From Tetrapyrgos nigripes (lineage: Eukaryota; Basidiomycota; Agaricomycetes; Agaricales; Campanellaceae): a DNA stretch of 64,000 nt. The stretch lies in the NCBI GenBank assembly GCA_013368315.1, contig JAACJM010000185.1, positions 62,001 through 126,000 on the forward strand, in the 5' to 3' direction. Position 1 is the first letter of the stretch. Every line of letters begins with the position of its first letter. A program made the translations under genes and the position numbers. Under the pieces are notes generated by a model, which had not been told where the DNA came from, ran no database searches, and saw nothing but the letters and a program-made list of their open reading frames with translations. This document shows, one piece after another, positions 1-10,298 of this stretch.

Positions 1-923
1 CACCGATGAACTGCCAGTGGATGGATAAATTGACAATGATTAGAAGATATGATACTAGATCAGATGGGAGGGAAGATGATACGCTTACATGGTCTTCAAG
101 TGATGAAGCAGAAGCAACGATAAATAGTAAGTGAAGAGGTCAACGAGAAGTCAACGGGCTGAAGTTGGAGACCATAAACACAGGCATGCGCAGTGACTTG
201 GACTTACCAAGGAATTTGAGAGCTTCTTGACGTTGCATGGCAGAGAGAGAAGTTTCAACGACACGAGTAGTGTAGTTTGCGATAGCGGTTACTTTTCAAG
301 CATGGCGTAGTATTAACGAAACTGAAAGCACCAGGAAATCCGGTGAACTCACGGATACACTGTCCATTTCCGCAATCTCGGCTCTCAGACACAGAACACG
401 AGCTCGGGGGATTATCCTCTGCATCAACGAAGTGAAGGTTGGCGGACCTGAATATTGCCCGTATACACCAAGGATTTGGAAAAAAGAAATTGAACAGAAC
501 GTATGAGTACTCACCAGGCGTACGCTTTCTCGCTCCTGACATCGTCTGCCCACTACGTAGTACACAGCACCGAATAAGCATAAGCATAGCAAGCATCAAA
601 GTCAGGGTCATTGGTATCAATGGTTATAGTTCTAAGGATAGGAAGGATATTAACTTACGGTTGCTGCCACACCTAAAGATCTGTCGTACGTTGAGCCGAG
701 AGAGGACTGGACAAAGGATAAGGTTTTGGGGCCGAGAAACTAATTATAATACGACATGTAAAGTTAATATCAAGGCAGAAGGAATATTCAAGACAGGACA
801 GACCTCCATAGCGATATACCCTACAGCTTCATGACCGATGGCACCCCAAGCATAGGCTTGATCAGCGGAAAGAAGACCTAGGCCTAGGGTGAGCGAGGCT
901 GCAGTGCTGAAGACTTTGAGCAT
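1..923 (-). CDS. S1/P1-type secreted nuclease, N-terminal part (continues beyond window start)
   Basis: Zinc-dependent S1/P1 family nuclease that cleaves single-stranded DNA and RNA outside the cell. Exons read on the minus strand: 923-804, 706-659, 552-515, 447-353, 291-208, 93-89 and 10-1, with phases that agree throughout. The protein opens with a signal peptide (MLKVFSTAASLTLGLGLLS) cut after AYA; the mature chain starts WGAIGHEAVGYIA, giving the family's zinc-binding N-terminal Trp and His6. Further family landmarks are WADDVR, LHFVDAEDNPPSSC, ANYTTRVVE and, across three exons, LDHFIGD, which supply more metal ligands. The 5-nt exon at 93-89 is needed to form the last motif. The ATG at 923 is chosen because the in-frame codon further upstream is TTG. 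The C-terminal half, with the remaining histidines, lies outside the window. Family assignment is firm; substrate preference cannot be read. Confidence 0.9.
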
Positions 924-1455
924 GGATGGTACCGCGGTCAAGCGCCCAATGGAACAGGAGCTTCGTTCTTATATACTCGCGAGGTTCTAATAAAAGACCC
1001 ACGTTTTGGTCGTTACATGAGGTGTTTTGATGGTGCACCTGAACTGCGATAAGAACGTTTGTAATCATGCGCAAAGGCTGCAGAGGACTGGTCGACTTCC
1101 AAAGATGAATGAACGTGAAGGCACGCTTTATAAATTTGGAGTACAACCATACGGTCCACCTTCTCGAACTAAATAGTTATCAATGTCATTGTTGGATGAG
1201 TAGTACCTAGTCATGCATCGCATCGGTCCTACTCACCGCCGTACTATACCCATTTCTGAACTGAATATCACTCCTCCGAGTCCTCGTCGCAATTGCAAGC
1301 TCAGCGTTGGCATGTCCGGCAATTGCAAGTTCTTTAGAAGTACAGACAGCAGTCACTGCCATAAGACAGAACTGGTCCATATGATCCACGTAGTTACGAA
1401 CGACCTGGGTGCAAAAATAAATGAAGGAGATGTGGGCAACCACTACGTGTGGCAA
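924..1455. other. Intergenic, upstream of the nuclease gene
   Basis: No coding pattern is recognised. It serves as the nuclease 5' flank; no clear TATA box was identified. Confidence 0.5.
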
Positions 1456-1823
1456 TGACGAGGCCCAAAGGAAAGGGAGTGGCAAGAAGCGCTAAATGAG
1501 CGCTGTCAACTGTTCGGTACGACGGTACTGGCTTCTACTTATCATGGAAATTAGAAAGAAATTTGTATATCTAAATTGAATAGCTATACACGGGAGCCTC
1601 ATATTATAAGGATAAGTTCGTAAAAGGCCTCGAAACGTTGTTAGCTTGAGAAATGGCGAGTAGGTGTGAAGGATGATGACGTTGCGGAACAAGCAGACCA
1701 CGCGTTTTTGCGGCAAAAGCCGGTGACCGGTGATCAAATGGCACCGGAAACCGGTACACCTATGAGCACAGCCACACGCGGGAGCGTCATGTTATAAGAA
1801 CGAGACCCTAAAGGGCCTCGTAA
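1456..1823. repeat. Non-autonomous repeat, family with GAGGCC/GGCCTC ends, copy A
   Basis: The left edge reads TGACGAGGCCC and the right edge GGGCCTCGTAA, inverted with respect to each other. The same pair of edges, with the preceding sequence resembling TTCGTGTGGCAA, recurs at 25791-26140 and 45586-45873. A second internal right-edge-like block (ATAAGGATAAGTTCGTAAAAGG, in part) at about 1595-1633 suggests an internal duplication. No open frame is recognised inside. Confidence 0.5.
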
Positions 1824-2101
1824 TAGGGGAACTCTTTTGGCATCATTTCCAGCCTCAGCCTTCAGGTACTTACTCTACGAGTTAGGGGAAATCCAACTTG
1901 ATCTGATAAGTGAAAGCCACTCACTGTAGAACTTCTCTGGGAAAATTAGCTGTAGGGTGGAGTGGCTTCCCGCGCTAGCGAGGGATTCAGGGAGGGACAA
2001 GGCAAGAACGTGATTTCGGCGTAAATGGTTCGGCTTGGGTTCGGCTAATGCCGGAACTGTGACTAAGCTCGATCACGGGATCACGACGCGTAACGCGTCC
2101 T

Positions 2102-2108
2102 CTATAAA
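2102..2108 (+). promoter_or_regulatory. TATA box of histone H3 copy 1
   Basis: CTATAAA lies about 115 bp before the H3 start codon, within CCTCTATAAAGCGCGT, and the same block is kept ahead of the second copy at 9353-9359. A strong TATA box suits an S-phase histone gene. Confidence 0.6.
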
Positions 2109-2220
2109 GCGCGTATTTCAGACTCCGACCGTTGATTGCAAGGTTGTCTTCAAACCACTAGCACCCCTCCTTCTCCTCGACTCCTTCACGACTACATATC
2201 TCACACTACTTTTCCTTTCA

Positions 2221-2826
<606 letters not shown>

Positions 2827-2938
2827 ACGCCAGAATGTTTATTAACTTATTGGATCCATCCTTTACGCTCTTGCTTTGTACACCAATACCACTGCCCTGC
2901 CTGTATCCTACATTTACATCATTCTAACGATGCACTTT

Positions 2939-3252
2939 TTCATCTGGAACAAGTTTATCAACTATGTTGAGGGCAGGCGCTTAGCTACCTATCGACGAGC
3001 ATTCCACAAGAACGTCAAACAACTCCTTTCATTAGCGTTCCCTTTAGGGAAACCTCGAGGATAATAGGCAAACACATTCGAATGAAATTGGATAGGGATA
3101 TATACATGGTAATTACCAAGTGCAAACTAAATCAAAAGGGGATGAAACCAACATGGTGGATAGATACGGAGTGCTTCCTCCCAACGTGTAAGAAATGATG
3201 CGGCCTAGGATTGGGGAAACCGTACCCGTATACGGGTTTGTGGGTACGATTA
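2939..3252. other. Intergenic between convergent H3 copy 1 and the small secreted protein
   Basis: 3' flanks of two convergent genes. It holds a perfect 14-bp palindrome, ACCCGTATACGGGT, at 3224-3237. No other feature is recognised. Confidence 0.5.
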
Positions 3253-3858
3253 TCAATTACGATCATGATGTTTGCCACACTCAACGTTGAAATCAATACC
3301 TCTGGACTTGCTGGACTTCTGCAAAAAAGGTTGTTAGTGACTACAAGAAAAAGCTGAAAATGTGCACTAACCCCTTTCTCATTCCTAAGGTCACAATGAG
3401 TGGTACCGAATTCCTCGCACGAGCTGGTTCCGCTTTGATCAAAGTAGATGTTCGAATAGTCCCGGGCCCAGCCACCGTCAGGTGGGCAATCTACAGCAAT
3501 GGCGCTACCGTATGCGACTTGACATGTACCTGTGCACAAAATCAGATCTGCAGGAGGGACGATAGCCGCATAAGGATAGGACTAACCAGTATATCCGTAC
3601 TCGTTCCTGCCGTCGCAGGCAATGAGATAACCTGCGTAGCCGTCCTCGATGTACGCGCCATTGTACATGAACACACAGTGGGATCCATCTTCGCCTGAGC
3701 AACTGTGAAGTCATAGTCACAATGAGGCTTGATATAACTAATCAGTTTGAAGACACGTACTCGACTCTACTTTTCTTCACAAGGTCTTCGACAGGAGAAG
3801 CGAGCGCAACGGTGATGACGGAGAGCAAGGAGAGAGTAGCAGTAGCGGAGAACTTCAT
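3253..3858 (-). CDS. Small secreted cysteine-containing protein
   Basis: No known family is recognised. Exons 3858-3771, 3694-3587, 3529-3372 and 3318-3253 join in frame to 139 residues. The N-terminus is a clear signal peptide (MKFSATATLSLLSVITVALA) with likely cleavage after ALA, followed by PVEDLVKK. The mature protein is about 118 residues with seven Cys, in HCVFMYNG, IACDGRN, GTCQVAYG, VDCPPDGG, SSCEEF, THCDL and VECGK. It is rich in Gly, Asp and aromatic residues and ends in a basic His-rich tail, GKHHDRN. Exon 2 uses the acceptor at 3695 because the earlier AG gives the wrong frame. Size, secretion signal and cysteines fit a small secreted (effector-like) protein, but the role is inference. 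It lies between H3 copy 1 and the TDP1 fragment. Confidence 0.7.
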
Positions 3859-4644
3859 TTCGTGTGAGTGATGAACGAACTGGAGAGTTGGCGGGATTTC
3901 GACTGGAAGCTAGTTGTGCCATCCATGGAGGCTTCCAGGAGGTTTTATACATCTACCTAGTCAACATAATTTCAAAAATTTGAGTACGGATGATCTCGAA
4001 AGTTGCTCGAAGCATTTGGCTGAGACACCCTGCCAGGAGGCCGGAGAATATTTGTTGATAGCAATAGTTTTGTCGTCAAATTTCCGACGAGTAACCTCGG
4101 ACTTCAACGATCAGAATAAACTTGATCGAATGGGCTGCTTGCGACATAGCAACCTTATTCCATTCTTTTAAGAAAGCCCTGCTCGTCTCAGATGCCTTGA
4201 CTATGTTGTTGAAGGCGAAGGAAGAGGAAAAGTACTTTATACAAGCACTAGGACTGCCCCGTGGTAGGTATACGGTGCGCATTTCCGCTGCAGATGATGC
4301 ATCCGCGTTTGACTGGCATTTGAGTAGACTCGAGCCAGTCGCCTGTGATGAAAGTCGATCATTTGAAACCGCTTCAGCTTCGCTGACACTTTTGATAGAT
4401 CGATCAAAAGTGTTACACAGAGCGAGCCGTTCGAGTCTACTTAACGTTTAAGGTCTCTCCTCCCGTACTTTTCTAAACGGGTTTGAGGTCCTTCCAACAA
4501 TACCAGACTACAAGCGTATCTTACCACCACTCATGATTAGGAGTGGGCTAAAGCTTAAGCACTTAAGCGCTTAAGGCTAACTCAAGATACGGATGAGAGT
4601 TCTCTTTGCGATGTGCATAAGCCTCAATGTAAATTAAAGTTCTT
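3859..4644. other. Intergenic stretch, no gene recognised
   Basis: Open frames here lack any family resemblance, signal peptide or matching splice pattern. A short self-complementary run occurs at 4389-4412 (ACTTTTGATAGATCGATCAAAAGT), a near-perfect hairpin. The stretch holds the 5' flank of the small secreted protein gene. Confidence 0.45.
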
Positions 4645-5635
4645 TGACCCAAGGGGTCGCGAGCGCTCAGCGCGACGCGACGCGTCAGTCCTGTGCACGT
4701 GTCCCGAGTCACGTTTACTGTCATCCCATCAATCTCGTACGACGACGATATCGTAAGGTGAGCTTCAAAGAAGCCTTTTTGACACCCTAAGAAGAACCTG
4801 TAACTATTTTAGAGCCATTGCCCTCAGCCTAGACCTTGCCACCCGGATCCACAATGATGACGAGGCCCCAGTTGTCAACAATGACGACGACGACTACGAA
4901 GACCAACTCAGGGCTATAGAGGCTTCTAAAGCTGACATGTCCAGAGGCGCATCAGCGTCACTTCCAGCTAGTTCTCGTATCTGGGCATCGGCATCGGCAT
5001 CCTCTGCATCACTGCCGCCGCCGTCATCGTCGACAACCTACATCCAATACCATCCAGACAACATCCGCAACGACTCAATTCCTCTCCGAACGTGCAAAAT
5101 TAGAGAAGGAGAGGTTAGAGAGGCAGAAGATGTTTAGGAAGGCGCGGAGGCTGGATACGAGTATGGTGGGAAGGGGGAGGGGAAGAAGAAAGATGCCGAT
5201 GCTGATGATGACGAAGAACTTGAAGAAGATGAAGACGAAGACGAAGACTGTGAAGGCCAGCCTAGAACGAAGAGGCAACGTGTTGGTTCTGGCGTTGGGG
5301 TTGGGGCTGGGGCTAGGGCTAGTGGGACTGGGAATGACGTTTGGAATGTGGAGTTGAAGTCCACAGCGACTCGGGGATCGGAATCTAGGAAGGACGGGAG
5401 AGCTACATTTAGTCAGACGGAGATTCTAGGCAAGGTGTGTATTAATGCATTAATGTCTTGTGTTTTTTTTATTACTCTTTTTCTCCCTCTTTTTCGCGTT
5501 GTCCTCTGGCTAACCGTCTTCCCTTCTCTTTCCCACCAAATTTCCATCGCATTCGCAATCATCTCCGCCTTCGCCCTCGACCTTTCGTGGATCTATTCTC
5601 TCTTTGATCCAGCTATTCCCGTTATATTCTGGGCT
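4645..5635 (+). pseudogene. Broken copy of the 5' part of the TDP1 gene
   Basis: Matches the promoter and first exons of the intact TDP1 gene (18306-21546), but in the opposite orientation. Shared pieces include the CGCGACGCG upstream stretch, the YDDD segment and first intron (GGTGAGCTTC), the AIALSLD ubiquitin-interacting motif, the Asp/Ser-rich linker, the motif AFAIIS.FALDLSWIYS and FDPAIPVI. Similarity stops at about 5635. The ATG is lost (ATCTCG where the gene has ATGGACCGC), one residue is missing from a UIM, and frames shift in the acidic linker. All catalytic exons are absent, so it cannot make an active enzyme. It ends about 90 bp before the next gene's start codon. Confidence 0.8.
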
Positions 5636-5723
5636 GCGGAGCCGAGATGCCATATTGTTAATAGTACGCGTCATCATTGGTGATAGTCATCAACACTTCT
5701 TGTCTCTTACCACCACCTTCACT

Positions 5724-6455
5724 ATGAGCCTATTGAAGCAAATAGGTTTCGTCCGCGTCTTTTATCTCTTTATCTTTGCCTATGGCGCTCTTCTCCAGTA
5801 TAACTACCCCTTTACCGACCTCCCGGTCTCCGATTCTCTCAAAGAATCCTTCAAGGCGCAGACCACCAGCATCGTTCGCTGGGAAGGTCTATTCGGCATA
5901 GGATTCATCCTTCTCATCGTCTTCGCCCTCACCATCATCCTCTTCTTCCGTACCATCATCCTAATCGCCATGCGCTTCCGCCCAGTATTTAGAGCCAAAG
6001 TCGAGGAACACCGCGAAGTGAGACGTGCTCGTCTCCAAGCTCTTCAGGAATCTGGCGAGTTTCCAAAGAGGTCCAAGCGCGCTATCACCATCGACTGGAT
6101 TGTTAGCCTGTCGGTCTGCGTCGCTTTAATCATCAACGACGCTATCTTCAACCGTCCTGAGGAGACTGCTCTCCTCGAGAGCGCTACCAGCCGAATCCTT
6201 CGCAACGCCTCCCTAATGGCTGTTGCGGCCGCTCTCGAGATTCCCTTCCTCTTGCTCTTCGTCTTTGTTGCTGCTGCGATCAAAGTCCACCGTGCCCGCA
6301 GGGGTCAAATTCATCTGGAAGGCAACGAGGAGTTAATGATTGGGACGGGTGCTGAGGAGCAAATGACTCAGGTTACGACTTTCAACCATGGGTTGGAGGA
6401 GAAGTTAATTGAGTTTGATGAAGGTGTGGAAAAGATGTCGGAGAAGATGCAGTGA
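5724..6455 (+). CDS. Four-helix integral membrane protein of unknown function
   Basis: A single-exon frame of 243 residues starts at the first Met in a good context (CACTATGAG). Four hydrophobic helices are visible: FYLFIFAYGALL near residue 15, FGIGFILLIVFALTIILFF near 60, IDWIVSLSVCVALII near 120 and EIPFLLLFVFVAAAIKV near 180. A basic cytosolic loop (EEHREVRRARLQALQESG) separates helices 2 and 3, and a 45-residue acidic tail ends EGVEKMSEKMQ. No catalytic motif or family is recognised. It may be a small Agaricomycetes-restricted membrane protein. The frame is intact and codon use looks host-like. The gene starts directly downstream of the TDP1 pseudogene fragment, so its promoter may include duplicated sequence. 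Confidence 0.6.
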   Translation: MSLLKQIGFVRVFYLFIFAYGALLQYNYPFTDLPVSDSLKESFKAQTTSIVRWEGLFGIGFILLIVFALTIILFFRTIILIAMRFRPVFRAKVEEHREVRRARLQALQESGEFPKRSKRAITIDWIVSLSVCVALIINDAIFNRPEETALLESATSRILRNASLMAVAAALEIPFLLLFVFVAAAIKVHRARRGQIHLEGNEELMIGTGAEEQMTQVTTFNHGLEEKLIEFDEGVEKMSEKMQ

Positions 6456-7024
6456 TCATTGTATTATGATGGGATACGATTCAGAGTGCGGGAAGGGTTT
6501 GATGACATTGGTCTTTTCTTCTCAATTGGGACTCTTGTCTGTACCGCTTTTCTATTTACGGTCCACGTCCTTTCGCTCTCAAGTACAGCTTATAACCTGC
6601 TTTGTTTGTAATCTGCTCGTAATGACATGAAATAGCATTATTTACAATGGTTCTGATCTTTCCGCTTCAACTGTGCTGCGCAAATGAATGTGGGTATGCC
6701 TATGTAGAAGTACAGCTGTAAGGAACCAACTCAAAATGTGAAACCATTAGAAGTCCATGAGTATTGCGAGTACCACTGCAATTGATACACCTTCCAAAAA
6801 TAAATTATCCAATAAAAAATCTCTTCCCTTATATTTTCCGGATACCTGGAAGACGTCGTAATCAGGACAAGCCGTAGGAGGAAAAAAACTCACTGGGAAG
6901 ACTCGTCTCCGATCTACTTTCAAAACTCCTCTAGCTACTGACTTCGGCATCCTCACCGACCTCACCACTCTCGCTAACATAAGAAGGTGGCACCAAAATT
7001 CTCCCCATCTCCCTCGTAAGCATA
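6456..7024. other. Intergenic between convergent genes
   Basis: Holds the 3' flanks of the membrane protein and of the decayed gene at 7025-8549. No further gene is seen. Confidence 0.4.
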
Positions 7025-8549
7025 TCAAGTCTTGTCCGGAACTGCCTCTATATTTGTCTCATCAAGATTCCCAGATTGACTCTGCACCTCCATCTGCTGC
7101 ATCTGCTCTTCGAGAGCATCCCTATGTTCACGCAAGTTTTATTGATCCGCGTTTGAGATGGAAAGGATAAGGCGACCTTTCGCGTCAGTGCTCGGGTGCT
7201 CTACGACAACATCAGACACTGAATCCGGCGCTGGATTAAGAGAATGATGCTTTCTTCGGATACCTGCGAAAAGATTTAGAATATGAGAGATTTCAATGAA
7301 GAAGATGATACCAGACTGGGTTCTCGCTGAGCGTTCTAACATAAACGGCTCAGGAATTCGATCTGAGAGCTCTTTCAAGTCCCTTTTCCTCTGCTTTCTT
7401 CTCTATATCCACAGGGCTAGGATAGCCAGTGCAAAAAATGCAATTCCGCCGCTCGTCACTCCTGCAATGACGCCTCCATTTACTTTGGATGAACCTGAAT
7501 CTGAAAAAGCACTGGATGTTGGGCCGGCGGTGGACGAAGAAGTAGTTGTGTTGCTGATGGCATCAACTAATGGAAATACAGGTTTATCCACAATTGTTTG
7601 GAAGGAAGGGGTATAAAGGATGTAGTCGATGGCTGCAACCACTGTCTCGGACAGCTCTTGGATTGTCACCACTAAAGTATGATCATCGGGTGCCAGATCA
7701 TCTTGGGTTTCAAACAAAAGATTATGTGCCGAGGGATTACCCTCAACTTGGCGAGTATTATTTTGTCCATCTATTGTGGCTTGGATTGTGAACACCACGC
7801 CAGTGTCGAATATGACGCAGAATACTTTAACAGATGTACCTAGATTAACCAATTTCGCTTTTCAAGCAAATAAACATGTAGGTACTAATAGATTACTTAC
7901 CACGAAATTGAAATGTAAAGGAATCTCCTTCTGTCGAGGAGATATGAGTCCCATTGCCGTGTGCAGCCACTGTCAACTTCTCATTTGGTGGGGCGTCGAA
8001 TGCAGTGAGATTGGTTTCCTGAGATTTCCAGCTCCCACTCCATTGTATTTCTGTACTAGAATCGTCTACGAAAATGGTTTGACCTTCTAAGAATGTTGAG
8101 TCTGTGACACTGAGAAGCATGTAGTCAAATTCGACATCTTCAGCAAAAGTAAGTGCCGCAGAACTGGTTAAAGTGAACAATGCTCCTTTGTATAAGGGCT
8201 GAGGATAGTGGAGCAGGTCATCTCCGATGACAAAGGTTTGATTGGAGGTACTCGGAGGAGAGTGAGGCCTCCGACTGGGTATAAGTTAGTAACGTCTCGC
8301 CGGTGAAATACTATACTCACTTTCGGCTAAAAAGTCCAGGATGTCCACAATGCCAAGCGTAACAAGGGACATATGATTGAACTTCCCCAAATGACCTCTT
8401 TGCTGTTCAAAAAGACCAACGTCACTGACACTTGTGTACCATGACTGTGAAGTGCTGGGACTACAGTTCCGGTGTGTCTCTGAACAAAGATCCCCAAGTC
8501 CATCGATGATAATGGTTACTGGGTCGGCTATTGTTACTGAGTAGGCCAT
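7025..8549 (-). pseudogene. Decayed type I membrane protein with extracellular beta-rich domains
   Basis: Resembles the basidiomycete group of cell-surface proteins with one or two WSGSW..G..FTFQFRGTSV..F beta domains, a Ser/Thr stalk, one membrane helix and a cytosolic tail. Visible parts: EIQWSGSWKSQE, SFTFQFRG joined over an intron to TSVKVFCVIFDTG, DYILYTPSF, a TTTSSSTAGPTSS stalk, and the helix GVIAGVTSGGIAFFALAILA. An in-frame TAG follows LALWI directly, before the basic stop-transfer run RRKQRKRD. A TAA later interrupts the tail (SNADQ stop NLREHRDALEEQMQQ), which otherwise continues in frame to 7025. The first exon (from 8549) does not join in phase to the second. Several breaks argue for a pseudogene, although unusual introns could remove the stops. 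Confidence 0.6.
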
Positions 8550-9311
8550 TGCAATAGCTGACAGATTAAATCTGGAAGGTTACTGCCAAGTCACTTCTCT
8601 CACGGTCACGGTTTCTGTGGGAGAATGGAGGAAAGGGATCACTTTATAATCAGAGCTGCGCAACTTGATTTGTGCCTCAAGACCGCACAGTCAGCAGTTA
8701 GAATCATGATGGTGATTGTTGTTGGTGCTCGAAACTCACGAGGACTGAGGACTGAATTGCATTTCTTCCTTCTTCGGTAAAAACTCGCGGAGACCACCAA
8801 TTAGTATCATGTTCATCTTTTTTTACACAAAGGTACGAAGCGGTAGAAGCTGATGCTAGTCATCGTCAGGAGAATTCTGGGCCAGCGTTATCCCCGGATA
8901 ATACCCTAGGCAGACTCTTATTGTGTGATTAATACTAGTGCACAAGCTTGTCTAGATGGAAGTGGAACGAATGCCCTACCGGACGATTTCTCGAATTTGC
9001 GATCATTGGACATGTGCGAGGGGACTCTGATGGCCTTGATAACTGCCAGTGCATTCCATTCCTGTAGTGTACGCAGGACGATTTCGTTAATCAAATCGTT
9101 TGGAGGATGGGGTTAGAAAAATTGTGAAGACAAGGGGTACTACTAAGTAGTCCTCTAAGAATGTATGTAGATAATCCTAGGGGTGCTCACCGTAGCCGTA
9201 TATACGGTTAAAATACGGACGATCTGCACGGTTACGACGCCGTACCGTCTGTGGTTGAGGACGAATTTAGACGGCACGGTTTATATATACCCCTTGAAAG
9301 ACGTCGGGGGC
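8550..9311. other. Intergenic, no gene recognised
   Basis: Upstream flank of the decayed membrane-protein gene and of the H3 copy 2 block. Around 9190-9290 there are several CCGTA/TACGG repeats, including the palindrome CCGTATATACGG. No coding signal is recognised. Confidence 0.45.
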
Positions 9312-9352
9312 GTGACTAAGCTCGATCACGGGATCTTAACGCGTCGCGTCCT

Positions 9353-9359
9353 CTATAAA
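9353..9359 (+). promoter_or_regulatory. TATA box of histone H3 copy 2
   Basis: CTATAAA within CCTCTATAAAGCGCGT, identical to the copy 1 promoter block and about 120 bp before the start codon. Confidence 0.6.
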
Positions 9360-9479
9360 GCGCGTATTTCAGACTCCGACCGTTGATTTCAAGGTTGTCT
9401 TCAAACTACCAGCACCACTTCCTCTCCTCGACTCCTTCACGACTACAACTCTACATACCTCACATTACTTTTTGTCTCC

Positions 9480-10069
<590 letters not shown>

Positions 10070-10169
10070 ACCCAGGGTGTTTGCGTCTTAACTTATTGGA
10101 TTTCGATTTTTACCCGTTTGTTTTGTAAAACACTGCCTGTATCCTACATGTACATCATTATAACGATGC

Positions 10170-10298
10170 ACTTCCTCGCCTCTTCTAACGACCAATCATA
10201 AGGACCGGCGACCTCAAACTGTATTCGACTCATCATGATGTACTTTGGGGAGTGGGGAGAGAAGTATTATTTACTCTAACGCTAATATAGACATGGTA
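10170..10298. other. Short convergent intergenic gap
   Basis: Separates H3 copy 2 from the 3' end of the transcription-factor gene. Nothing else is seen. Confidence 0.4.

Noticed and set aside
3224..3237. 14-bp palindrome ACCCGTATACGGGT
   Set aside because: Lies just past the stop of the secreted-protein gene with no second site or context to support an operator; kept only as a note in the intergenic entry.
5134..5364. Ser-rich and Lys-rich frames on opposite strands
   Set aside because: They are shadows of the Asp/Glu-Ser linker of the broken TDP1 copy.
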